Source of the DNA: Deltaproteobacteria bacterium
GTDB lineage: Bacteria; Desulfobacterota; Desulfobulbia; Desulfobulbales; BM004
Assembly (NCBI GenBank): GCA_020346205.1
Contig: CP070776.1
Span: 1,304,841-1,310,672, forward strand
Direction of reading: 5' to 3'
Length of the DNA: 5,832 bases
Shown here: piece after piece, positions 1 through 5,832 of the stretch
Layout of the letters: each line of letters starts with the position of its first letter
How positions within the stretch are numbered: the first letter of the stretch is position 1
Made by a program: the position numbers and the translations under genes
Notes under the pieces: generated by a model
Databases searched by the model: none
Seen by the model: the letters and a program-made list of their open reading frames with translations, nothing else
Told to the model about the DNA's origin: nothing

Positions 1-1085
1 CTCCTGCCTTCATGATCCATCATGACATGCAAGCGCTGTGAGCGAAGCTTCTGCAGCAGGATAAATCCATTTTCATAGGCTGTCTCTCCCAATGTGACAA
101 GAAAAAGATCGAGGGAAGGCTGCTTAGCAACCTGATCCTTCTGGCCCAAAAGCATGACCAGTCTTTCCATGCCCATGGCAAATCCAATACCCGGAACCTC
201 CGGGCCTCCTAGCTGCTGTACCAGGCCATCATATCTTCCCCCTGCACCTATTGCACCCTGGGCACCAAGCTCAGTCGTGATCAATTCAAAGGTAGTTCTG
301 GTATAATAGTCAAGCCCGCGAACCATTTTAGAATTCACTGCATAGGGGACATCAAGATTGTCCAAGGTCTGTTTGACCTCATCAAAATGATGACTGCAGG
401 CGTCACAGAGATTATCTAGAATTGAAGGTGCTGAAACATACTGGGCCTGGCAATTCTCACTTTTGCAGTCAAGGACACGAAGCGGATTGGTTTTGCTGCG
501 ACGCTGACAGTCCTCACATAGAAGTTGGATGCGCTCCTGCAGAAATCCCTGCAGTGCTTCCTTGAATGACGGACGGCATTCAGCGCACCCCAGGGAATTA
601 ATCTCCAGATTTGCTTGGAGGCCAATTTCCTGAAGGATCTGCCAGGCCATGGCCATAACTTCAGTGTCTATCTTGGCATTGTTTGAGCCGAGCACCTCTA
701 CGCTCATCTGGTGGAATTGGCGTAACCTGCCCTTCTGTGGCCTTTCATGCCTGAACATTGGACCGATTGTATAGAGGCGCTGGACTGCCCCACGAACATG
801 CAGGCCATTTTCGATATAAGAACGGACAACCGACGCTGTGCCCTCAGGCCGCATGGTTATCAAAGAACCGTTACGGTCCTCAAACGTATACATCTCCTTT
901 TCAACGATATCGGTACTTGCCCCAATGGTGCGGACAAACAAGTCGGTCTTCTCCAGTATCGGGACCTTGATCTCTTTAAAGCCGTACCTGTGAAAAATAT
1001 CCCTGGCTGTTTGCTCTATAAACTGCCAGAGGGCAACCTCATCAGGCAGTATATCTTTAAAGCCTTTTAAAGCTTTTATGCTCAA
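1..1085 (-). CDS. hisS: Histidyl-tRNA synthetase (HisRS), 3' end cut by window edge
   Basis: Class II aminoacyl-tRNA synthetase that charges tRNA-His with histidine in the cytoplasm. The reverse strand reads open for 361 codons from a TTG start at 1085 to the left edge. Bacterial HisRS is usually about 420-430 aa, so roughly 60 C-terminal residues of the anticodon-binding domain are missing. Visible in order: N-terminal KGFKDILPDE (residues 7-16), motif 1 region around PILEKTDLFVRT (42-53), TMRPEGTASVVR (77-88), motif 2 GPMFRHERPQKGRLRQFHQ (108-126), the histidine-binding signature VRGLDYYTRTTFE (255-267), GAGGRYDGLV (280-289) and motif 3 GIGFAMGMERL (299-309). The start is TTG because an in-frame TAG lies 9 nt upstream, an AGGAG sits 6 nt before it, and the next Met is at residue 65, beyond conserved sequence. 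The insertion between motif 2 and the histidine signature carries eight cysteines (see findings). It is transcribed divergently from the gene at 1382. Confidence 0.97.
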   Translation of the reverse strand, partial: MSIKALKGFKDILPDEVALWQFIEQTARDIFHRYGFKEIKVPILEKTDLFVRTIGASTDIVEKEMYTFEDRNGSLITMRPEGTASVVRSYIENGLHVRGAVQRLYTIGPMFRHERPQKGRLRQFHQMSVEVLGSNNAKIDTEVMAMAWQILQEIGLQANLEINSLGCAECRPSFKEALQGFLQERIQLLCEDCQRRSKTNPLRVLDCKSENCQAQYVSAPSILDNLCDACSHHFDEVKQTLDNLDVPYAVNSKMVRGLDYYTRTTFELITTELGAQGAIGAGGRYDGLVQQLGGPEVPGIGFAMGMERLVMLLGQKDQVAKQPSLDLFLVTLGETAYENGFILLQKLRSQRLHVMMDHEGR

Positions 1086-1091
1086 ATTATT

Positions 1092-1096
1092 CTCCT
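1092..1096 (-). promoter_or_regulatory. Ribosome binding site of hisS (decides the TTG start)
   Basis: On the minus strand AGGAG lies 6 nt upstream of the TTG codon at 1085-1083. An in-frame TAG overlaps the start of this site (just upstream of the GAG codon), so no longer start is possible. Together these support the rare TTG initiation codon. Confidence 0.8.
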
Positions 1097-1138
1097 AATT
1101 GCAATGGAAATGTATTAATATGGAAAAATAAACGGACA

Positions 1139-1168
1139 ACTTTACTCGTACCCGTAACAAAAAGTCAA
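1139..1168 (-). promoter_or_regulatory. Candidate proximal promoter for hisS
   Basis: On the minus strand TTGACT (1168-1163, 5 of 6) lies in an arm of the inverted repeat and is followed after 18 nt by TAAAGT (1144-1139, 4 of 6). It would give a leader of about 45 nt. It competes with the distal candidate as an explanation of hisS transcription; sequence alone does not decide between them. Confidence 0.3.
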
Positions 1169-1200
1169 GCAATGTCCCCAATACAGACATGCTTTGACTT
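1162..1200. promoter_or_regulatory. Imperfect inverted repeat, possible operator or attenuator hairpin
   Basis: The left arm AAGTCAAGCAATGTC (1162-1176) and right arm GACATGCTTTGACTT (1186-1200) are separated by a 9-nt loop. They pair over 14 bp if two single-base bulges are allowed (outer AAGTCA/TGACTT and inner ATGTC/GACAT perfect). Read leftward, the hairpin is followed by five T residues (1163-1159, overlapping the stem foot), the look of a weak intrinsic terminator 74 nt upstream of hisS. Read rightward there is no T run. Each arm also holds a TTGACT facing outward, so the dyad may instead be a protein-binding operator over two divergent promoters. The structure is seen; the role is inferred. 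Confidence 0.55.
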
Positions 1201-1227
1201 GACAAAGAGTCTGAAGCGGGGCATAGT
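1199..1227 (+). promoter_or_regulatory. Candidate sigma-70 promoter for the rightward gene cluster
   Basis: A perfect TTGACA (1199-1204) is followed after 17 nt by CATAGT (1222-1227, 4 of 6 matches to TATAAT). It would start transcription near 1234, giving a leader of about 150 nt before the ATG at 1382. The -35 box begins in the last two bases of the inverted repeat. The -10 is only fair, and the AT-rich block downstream could hold other promoters. Confidence 0.4.
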
Positions 1228-1271
1228 CGTGCGTTATTAATGAATGGAAATTATTATTAATTAATAGGGAA

Positions 1272-1299
1272 ATCATATTATTTGTTTTAATATTAACAA
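1272..1299 (-). promoter_or_regulatory. Candidate distal promoter for hisS
   Basis: On the minus strand TTGTTA (1299-1294, 4 of 6) is followed after 16 nt by TATGAT (1277-1272, 5 of 6 matches to TATAAT). Transcription would begin near 1265 and pass through the hairpin and T run at 1200-1159 before reaching hisS, an attenuator-like layout. In AT-rich DNA such matches arise by chance, so support is modest. Confidence 0.35.
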
Positions 1300-1381
1300 G
1301 TTAACGACAAAAATATCGTTTTAGTACACGTACCGGAGAACCTTGCGGAAAGCCTTTATGGCTCTGTAAGTTGAAGACCTC

Positions 1382-2356
1382 ATGAAATTACCCCCTTTAA
1401 CCATTGGTCCATATATTGCCCCAGTTCCCCTTATCCAGGGAGGAATGTCTATCAGGGTCTCCACTTCATCCCTTGCTATACCCGTTGCCGACTGTGGCGG
1501 CATTGGCACGATAGGCGGCTCTTCTATCCCCGTAGATGAACTCAAAGCTGACATCATTAAGGCGAAAAACGCCACAAAGGGCATTGTTGCAGTAAATATC
1601 ATGTTCGCCATGAAAAATTTCTATAACCTGGTCAAGGCCTCCATTGAGGCCGGTGTTGACATGATTATCACCGGGGCGGGCTTTTCCAGGGATATCTTCA
1701 AGATCGGCAAGGAGACCAATACGCCAATTGTTTCCATTGTCTCATCCCCTGCTTTTGCCAGGCTTGCAGAAAAACTGGGGGCTGCTGCCATTATTGTTGA
1801 AGCCAAGGAGGCTGGCGGCCACCTGGGAACGGATATTGCCTTGCGTGACCTGTTCCCCAAAATTCGCGAAGTAGTAAAAAAAGTGCCTCTCATTGCTGCA
1901 GGCGGTATCACTGACGGCTATGACATGTCGGAAATGATGGACAAGTACGGGGCGGACGGAGTACAGGTTGCATCACGCTTTGTCCTGACAAAAGAATGCT
2001 CAGTATCCGATGCTTTCAAGCAGGCCTACCTTAATGCAAAAAAAGAAGATGTTACCCTTATACGTTCACCTGTTGGCTTACCCGGCAGGGCAATCAGAAC
2101 ACCGTTTGTATCTCAAATGGAGGCGGGTGAAGAGCTGAAAGCCAAGGACTGCAAATATAAATGTTTGAAAAAATGTGACCACTTTTATTGCATTTCAGAA
2201 AGACTGATAATGGCAAAGGATGGCAATGTTGAGGAAGGCCTTGTATTTTCAGGGGAGAATGTCTACAAGATGAACGAAATACTAACAGTCAAAGAAGTAT
2301 TTGATATGTTTATCTCCCAGGCCGAGTCTGTTTATAAGGAACCCGTTGCCACCTGA
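1382..2356 (+). CDS. FMN-dependent nitronate monooxygenase / FabK-like oxidoreductase with C-terminal Cys motif
   Basis: 324-aa soluble TIM-barrel flavoprotein of the 2-nitropropane dioxygenase (NPD) superfamily, which includes nitronate monooxygenases and enoyl-ACP reductase II (FabK). Visible signatures: N-terminal PLIQGGMSI (16-24), a glycine-rich stretch CGGIGTIGG (38-46), EAKEAGGHLG (140-149) with the conserved active-site-region His147, the phosphate-binding AAGGI (172-176) and GADGVQVASRF (190-200). After the barrel, SPVGLPGRAIR (229-239) precedes a cysteine motif C257-x3-C261-x3-C265-x4-C270 and a GLVFSGENVYKM segment (286-297). The start at 1382 is the first ATG after an in-frame TAA (1367-1369); only a weak GAAG (1373-1376) serves as ribosome binding site. 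pcnB follows after 30 bp in the same frame. The family is clear, but the substrate (nitronate, enoyl-ACP or other) cannot be read from the sequence. Confidence 0.88.
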   Translation: MKLPPLTIGPYIAPVPLIQGGMSIRVSTSSLAIPVADCGGIGTIGGSSIPVDELKADIIKAKNATKGIVAVNIMFAMKNFYNLVKASIEAGVDMIITGAGFSRDIFKIGKETNTPIVSIVSSPAFARLAEKLGAAAIIVEAKEAGGHLGTDIALRDLFPKIREVVKKVPLIAAGGITDGYDMSEMMDKYGADGVQVASRFVLTKECSVSDAFKQAYLNAKKEDVTLIRSPVGLPGRAIRTPFVSQMEAGEELKAKDCKYKCLKKCDHFYCISERLIMAKDGNVEEGLVFSGENVYKMNEILTVKEVFDMFISQAESVYKEPVAT

Positions 2357-2386
2357 AACCAGAAGTTATCCTGTAAAAGAATAGCC

Positions 2387-3757
2387 ATGCTAACTGATCC
2401 GGGAACTGCAAGCACGCCCGTTGACAATACCCCCACACCCCGTATTATCCCCAGGTCTAACCACCCAATATCCAGGAAAAATATTGACAGGGAAGCGTTG
2501 AAGGTCCTCTACCGCCTGCGTGATGCCGGACATGTAGCCTACCTTGTCGGTGGAGGCGTTCGGGACCTTTATCTTAACAAAACCCCGAAGGATTTTGACA
2601 TCAGCACCAATGCAAGACCAGGACAGCTCCGTAAGCTTTTCAAAAACAGCCGTTTGATCGGCAGGCGTTTCAGGCTGGTGCAGGTCTTTTTTCATGGAGG
2701 TAAAATTATCGAGGTTTCGACCTTCCGTTGCCGAAGCGAGTTTGATCTTAACGGTGTAGATGAAAATGCCAAGGAAAGAGTCCTGGCTGCCAACAACACC
2801 TATGGCACTCCGTCCGATGATGCCTTCAGACGTGACCTGACCATTAATGGACTGTTCTACGAGATAGAGAATCATAACATCATTGATTACACAGGCGGCG
2901 TCGATGACCTTAGGCAAGGCGTTATCCGTTTCATTGGAGAGCCGGGGAAAAGGGTGCAGCGTGACCCTGCCCGGATGATGCGGGTTATCCGCCATGGGGC
3001 GCGTAATAATTTTGCGATAGAATCAAGCACCTGGCAGTCTATCCTTGACCACAGGGACAAGCTGAAACTTTGCCCGATCTCCCGCATCCGGGATGAATTA
3101 ATGAAGGATCTTCGGAGTTCAGCCTGCAGGGCCTGGACGCAACTTGCCATGGATTCAGGAATTTTTTATGTCCTTTTCCCATTTTATCAGACTGTGCATG
3201 AAAAATCTGAAAATGAGCAAAACCGTAAATTGTTTCTGGATATTCAGGGGGTTGTTGATAGGTTGCATGCAAAAGGCATGATACTTCCTGACCAGCTTCT
3301 CTTCTCCCTGCTTCTTCTTCCATGGGCAATTGCTGAATTTGATCTTCTGAACAAAAACTACAGAGGACCTGAATTCAATCGTTTCTTGCGTAAAATAAGA
3401 AGCCGTCTTGATGAATTACTGGGGCCAATGAGCATCAAGCGGGCCCACAAGGAAAGCATAGCACTGCATCTGGTAAATCTGCCGCAGTTTATACGTTTTG
3501 CCAAAGAGAACAAATGGCCCAAATGGCTGAAACGAAAAAGCTATTACCAGGAATGTGACCTGGTTTTTCGTATTTATTCCGAAGCCACTGCAGGCAAAAA
3601 GATACCGGAGCACATCATATCGAAATCTGTTCAGCAGCTCACCAGTAGGAAGACAAAGCCAAGGCCTTCAAGAAAAGGAAGATTTAAAAAGAGGGGGACC
3701 CCAGGGCCTGCATTTACAGGCAAAAAAGATGGCGGCATTTTTGGACTGAAAAAATAG
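2387..3757 (+). CDS. pcnB: Poly(A) polymerase I (PcnB-type class II nucleotidyltransferase)
   Basis: 456-aa enzyme (E. coli PcnB is about 465 aa) that adds 3' poly(A) tails to RNA and so promotes decay. The catalytic head shows LVGGGVRDLYLNKTPKDFDIS (starting at residue 53) with metal-binding D69 and D71, then the PcnB-style NARPGQLRKLFKNSRLIGRR (75-94), IIEVSTFR (107-114, E109 the likely third carboxylate), RRDLTIN (148-154) and the neck motif RDPARMMRVIRHGA (192-205). The N-terminal IIPRSNHPISRKNI (20-33), and the run after DFD, resemble E. coli PcnB and not CCA-adding enzymes, which decides between these two close relatives. The last 40 residues are a Lys/Arg-rich tail (about 420-456), typical of PcnB and likely RNA-binding. 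ATG 2387 is the only standard start before conserved sequence; no good Shine-Dalgarno is visible, so coupling to the gene 30 bp upstream is possible. Confidence 0.93.
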   Translation: MLTDPGTASTPVDNTPTPRIIPRSNHPISRKNIDREALKVLYRLRDAGHVAYLVGGGVRDLYLNKTPKDFDISTNARPGQLRKLFKNSRLIGRRFRLVQVFFHGGKIIEVSTFRCRSEFDLNGVDENAKERVLAANNTYGTPSDDAFRRDLTINGLFYEIENHNIIDYTGGVDDLRQGVIRFIGEPGKRVQRDPARMMRVIRHGARNNFAIESSTWQSILDHRDKLKLCPISRIRDELMKDLRSSACRAWTQLAMDSGIFYVLFPFYQTVHEKSENEQNRKLFLDIQGVVDRLHAKGMILPDQLLFSLLLLPWAIAEFDLLNKNYRGPEFNRFLRKIRSRLDELLGPMSIKRAHKESIALHLVNLPQFIRFAKENKWPKWLKRKSYYQECDLVFRIYSEATAGKKIPEHIISKSVQQLTSRKTKPRPSRKGRFKKRGTPGPAFTGKKDGGIFGLKK

Positions 3758-3818
3758 TCCCCGTACCGATGCCCGACAAACACTTGCCGCAGGAAAGTTT
3801 GCTGATGATAATCGAATC

Positions 3819-3823
3819 AAGGG
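3819..3823 (+). promoter_or_regulatory. Ribosome binding site of bioF
   Basis: AAGGG lies 7 nt before ATG 3831. A second ATG three codons later (3840) is directly preceded by GGAGAGG, but that spacing is too short for normal initiation, so 3831 is preferred. Confidence 0.55.
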
Positions 3824-3830
3824 TGCAACA

Positions 3831-5003
3831 ATGGAGAGGATGAAAAAATTTCTGTTAGAGAGGGAAAAGACTGGAACGCTGCGGACTCTGGCCCCTTTAA
3901 CACGTCTTGGACGCGGCTGGGTCAGGCACTTAGATTCCGAAGAAAAGCTGCTGGACTTTTCATCCAATGACTATCTTGCCTTGTCTGAACATCCTGAAGT
4001 CATCGCTGCCAGCAGGAAATATCTGGAAATGTTCGGCGCCGGTGCAGGTGCTGCCAGGTTGATGAGCGGCGATCTGGAAATCAACCACCTCCTTGAAGAG
4101 GAAATTGCCGGGTTAAAATCCAAGGAAGCTGCCCTGACTTTCGGCAGCGGCTACCTGGCTAATACCGGCATTATTCCTGCCCTGGTTGGCAGAGGGGATT
4201 TAATAATTACTGACCGTTTAAATCATGCGAGCATTTATGATGGCTGCCTGCTATCAGGTGCCCGTACCATTAGGTTCAGGCACAATGACCTGACGCACCT
4301 CGAACAGATATTGCAAGAAAAACGCAGCCAGTTTAACAGCTGCCTGGTAGTTGTTGAATCCATATATTCCATGGATGGAGACCGTTGCCCCCTTGTTGAA
4401 CTTGTGCAACTGAAAAAACGCTTTGACTTCCAGTTAATGGTTGATGAAGCCCATGCTACTGGTCTCTACGGAGAAAATGGGGCCGGTATTATCGAAGAGG
4501 ATAAGGTCAGCGACGGGGTAGATATAGCTATGGGTACCTTTGGTAAAGCCTTGGGTAGCTATGGTGCATATGCTGCAGCTTCTAAGGAACTTATTGATTT
4601 CCTTATCAATAAAGCCCGCACATTCATCTATTCCACAGCTTTACCGCCGGCTGTTGTTGGGGCAACCCTTGCTGCCATCTACCTGGTAAAGTCAGAGCCT
4701 GAACTCCGCATAAACCTGCACGCAAAGGTTGCTTTCTTTAAAAAACATTTACGCAAAAATGGCATAAAAGATGACCCCGGCCCCTCACAGATTATTCCTG
4801 TCATGGTTGGGGACAGTGCTAAAGCCCTTGCAATAGCTGAAGAACTCCAAGAAAACAATCTCTATGTCAAGGCTGTAAGACCTCCCACAGTGCCTGAAGG
4901 TTCAGCCCGCCTGCGCTTCTCCATAACGAGATACCACCAGGAGGACGACCTGAAAAGATGTGCCAAACTTGTGGCAGCCTCTATCCGCAATATTTCTGTC
5001 TAA
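3831..5003 (+). CDS. bioF: 8-amino-7-oxononanoate synthase (biotin synthesis)
   Basis: Pyridoxal-phosphate enzyme of the alpha-oxoamine synthase family that condenses a pimeloyl-thioester (pimeloyl-ACP or -CoA) with L-alanine, releasing CO2, to make 8-amino-7-oxononanoate in the cytoplasm. The 390-aa length is full for BioF. Motifs: DFSSNDYLALSEHP (42-55), GAGAGAARLMSGDLEIN (69-85), FGSGYLAN (104-111), DRLNHASIYDG (128-138) with H132 placed to stack on the cofactor, ESIYSMDGD (176-184), VDEAHATGLYG (204-214) with D205 and H208, and TFGKALGSYGAY (236-247) where K239 is the Schiff-base lysine. The tail RPPTVPEGSARLRFSITRYH (350-369) is typical of BioF and argues against the glycine-using relatives Kbl and HemA. 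It sits 73 bp after pcnB and 58 bp before the esterase-methyltransferase gene, forming a biotin pair with it. No BirA-type operator is visible upstream. Confidence 0.96.
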   Translation: MERMKKFLLEREKTGTLRTLAPLTRLGRGWVRHLDSEEKLLDFSSNDYLALSEHPEVIAASRKYLEMFGAGAGAARLMSGDLEINHLLEEEIAGLKSKEAALTFGSGYLANTGIIPALVGRGDLIITDRLNHASIYDGCLLSGARTIRFRHNDLTHLEQILQEKRSQFNSCLVVVESIYSMDGDRCPLVELVQLKKRFDFQLMVDEAHATGLYGENGAGIIEEDKVSDGVDIAMGTFGKALGSYGAYAAASKELIDFLINKARTFIYSTALPPAVVGATLAAIYLVKSEPELRINLHAKVAFFKKHLRKNGIKDDPGPSQIIPVMVGDSAKALAIAEELQENNLYVKAVRPPTVPEGSARLRFSITRYHQEDDLKRCAKLVAASIRNISV

Positions 5004-5061
5004 TGCCTTTTAACTAGCAATTCTTGCCTGTCTTACTCATTCACGCTATAGATTACTTTGC

Positions 5062-5832
5062 ATGGATCATTCATTTCAAAATATTGAGCTTCTTTCTGAT
5101 ATTGACCCGCCTACTCTTTTCCTTCCCGGCTGGGGTTTTGACGGCAAAATACTGCAACTGTTAAAACCAGCACCACACTGGATTTATCCGGAAAATCTGC
5201 TTGATCCTGCTAGCATCGAAGAAGATCTGCTGCACCTTCTAAATTCTAATAACATAAAGAAAGTCCGGCTTGTTGGTTGGTCCATGGGGGCTATGCTGGG
5301 ACTGAAATTTGCTGCCAAACACCCAGACTTGGTCGATTCGTTGCTCCTTGCATCACTACGCTCTCACTGGCCTGAACAAGAAATTAGTGATATCCGCAAG
5401 GAATACTCCCAGGATCCAAAAGCTTTTCTCAAGGGCTTTTACCGAAAATGCTTTCTTGGTGACAAACAGGCCTACAGGAACTTCTGTGCAAACCTTGAGC
5501 CTCTCTATCTTGCCGCCATAAAAGAAAATTGCGGGATACTGGAGCGCGGCCTAAATTTTCTCGGCACATATACTATCCCAAGCCCATTTCCAGGTATTCG
5601 CACCAGGATACTTCACGGCAGACAGGACATTATAGCGCCTGTAAAGGAAATGCCCATTCTTCCAGGATCTGATGTCGAGGTGATCGACAATGCAGGTCAC
5701 GTTGTTTTCCTGCATGAAGATTGTTCGTTGCAGTATGAGCTAAGAAAACAGGTTATTCAGGTAAAATTTTCCAGGGCCGCAGATTCCTACGATAACTTTG
5801 CCAAAGTCCAAATGGAGGTTGCCAGGAGACTG
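5062..5832 (+). CDS. bioHC: Fused pimeloyl-ACP methyl ester esterase (BioH-like) and malonyl-ACP methyltransferase (BioC), 3' end cut
   Basis: 257 codons are visible and the frame is open to the edge. Residues 1 to about 228 form a small alpha/beta-hydrolase: oxyanion-region LFLPGWGFDG (19-28), nucleophile elbow GWSMG (72-76) with S74, a short cap (about 97-175), acid D189 in HGRQDIIAP (185-193) and H213 in NAGHVVFLHE (210-219), the BioH-type catalytic triad. About 20 residues after the His, with no stop, comes VKFSRAADSYDNFAKVQ (234-250), which matches the conserved start of BioC methyltransferases (E. coli BioC has FGRAAAHYEQHADLQ). BioC methylates the malonyl-ACP carboxyl to begin pimelate synthesis; BioH removes the methyl ester at the end. 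The rest of BioC lies outside. ATG 5062 is the first standard start after an in-frame TAA (5011-5013); it lacks a clear Shine-Dalgarno. The hydrolase subtype (BioH, BioG or another BioH replacement) is not resolved. Pairing with bioF 58 bp upstream supports the biotin role. Confidence 0.85.
   Translation, partial: MDHSFQNIELLSDIDPPTLFLPGWGFDGKILQLLKPAPHWIYPENLLDPASIEEDLLHLLNSNNIKKVRLVGWSMGAMLGLKFAAKHPDLVDSLLLASLRSHWPEQEISDIRKEYSQDPKAFLKGFYRKCFLGDKQAYRNFCANLEPLYLAAIKENCGILERGLNFLGTYTIPSPFPGIRTRILHGRQDIIAPVKEMPILPGSDVEVIDNAGHVVFLHEDCSLQYELRKQVIQVKFSRAADSYDNFAKVQMEVARRL

Larger units (their letters stand above)
1086..1381. other. Divergent intergenic spacer between hisS and the flavoprotein gene
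   Basis: This 296-bp stretch lies between two genes transcribed away from each other, so it must hold promoters for both. Seen in it: a long imperfect inverted repeat (1162-1200), a strongly AT-rich block (about 1233-1325, with short palindromes such as ATTAATTAAT at 1256-1265 and TTAATATTAA near 1287-1296), and a less AT-rich tail just before the ATG at 1382. I find no convincing small coding gene and no tRNA-like or recognised riboswitch pattern. Confidence 0.7.

Noticed and set aside
747..1070. 107-codon plus-strand open frame antisense to hisS
   Set aside because: The opposite strand here encodes the conserved catalytic motifs of HisRS. The plus-strand product has no recognisable domain.
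1165..1224. 19-residue minus-strand ORF (ATG at 1224) ending inside the hairpin upstream of hisS, considered as a leader peptide
   Set aside because: It contains only one histidine codon, not a run of them, and has no ribosome binding site, so it does not look like a his-type attenuation peptide.
1303..1320. AACGA/TCGTT hairpin followed by TTT in the spacer considered as a rightward terminator
   Set aside because: It is a 5-bp AT-rich stem with a short T run, located within a promoter region with no upstream rightward gene to end.
2390..2995. 201-codon open frame antisense to pcnB
   Set aside because: It lies wholly inside the well-supported pcnB coding region, shows no recognisable family motif, and is best seen as a shadow of pcnB codon composition.
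2387..3757. tRNA CCA-adding enzyme as the identity of the nucleotidyltransferase
   Set aside because: The N-terminal PRSNHPISRKNI-type lead-in, the NARPGQLRKLFKNSRLIGRR stretch and the basic C-terminal tail match PcnB rather than CCA-adding enzymes.
3743..3760. GGACT/AGTCC hairpin over the pcnB stop codon considered as a terminator
   Set aside because: The stem is only 5 bp and is followed by CCGTACC, not a T run.
3777..3801. CAAAC-N15-GTTTG upstream of bioF considered as a BirA operator
   Set aside because: Only the inner bases match the TTGTAAAC/GTTTACAA half-sites (about 4-5 of 8 each) and the spacing is off by one, so chance is the better explanation.

Overview
The window (mid-40s % G+C by eye) looks like chromosomal housekeeping DNA from a Gram-negative, probably anaerobic bacterium. 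My best guess is a Desulfobacterota (former Deltaproteobacteria) relative. This rests on a gammaproteobacterial-type poly(A) polymerase (PcnB) together with a cysteine-rich histidyl-tRNA synthetase and a cysteine-motif flavin oxidoreductase of a kind I associate with anaerobes. It is an inference from protein style, not a database match. There is no sign of phage, insertion sequence, CRISPR, tRNA or rRNA.

Layout. Positions 1-1085 (minus strand) hold most of hisS, starting with a TTG codon and cut by the left edge. Positions 1086-1381 are a 296-bp divergent spacer, AT-rich in the middle. It carries a 15-bp-arm inverted repeat (1162-1200) whose arms contain outward-facing TTGAC -35-like boxes, plus candidate promoters in both directions. 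From 1382 to the right edge four genes run rightward with short gaps (30, 73 and 58 bp): a FabK/nitronate monooxygenase-like flavoprotein with a C-terminal four-cysteine motif, pcnB, bioF, and an alpha/beta-hydrolase whose reading frame continues without a stop into the start of a BioC methyltransferase. No strong terminator separates them, so they may form one transcription unit.

How the genes fit together. The last two belong to biotin synthesis. BioC methylates malonyl-ACP to prime fatty acid synthesis towards pimeloyl-ACP methyl ester. A BioH-type esterase then removes the methyl group, and BioF condenses the pimeloyl-thioester with alanine to give 8-amino-7-oxononanoate. Here the esterase and methyltransferase appear joined as one polypeptide (BioHC order), the most notable point in the window. 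hisS and pcnB serve tRNA charging and RNA 3'-end polyadenylation and have no obvious link to biotin. The flavoprotein is of uncertain substrate; if it is an enoyl-ACP reductase it would serve the same fatty acid cycle that BioC uses, but this is speculative.
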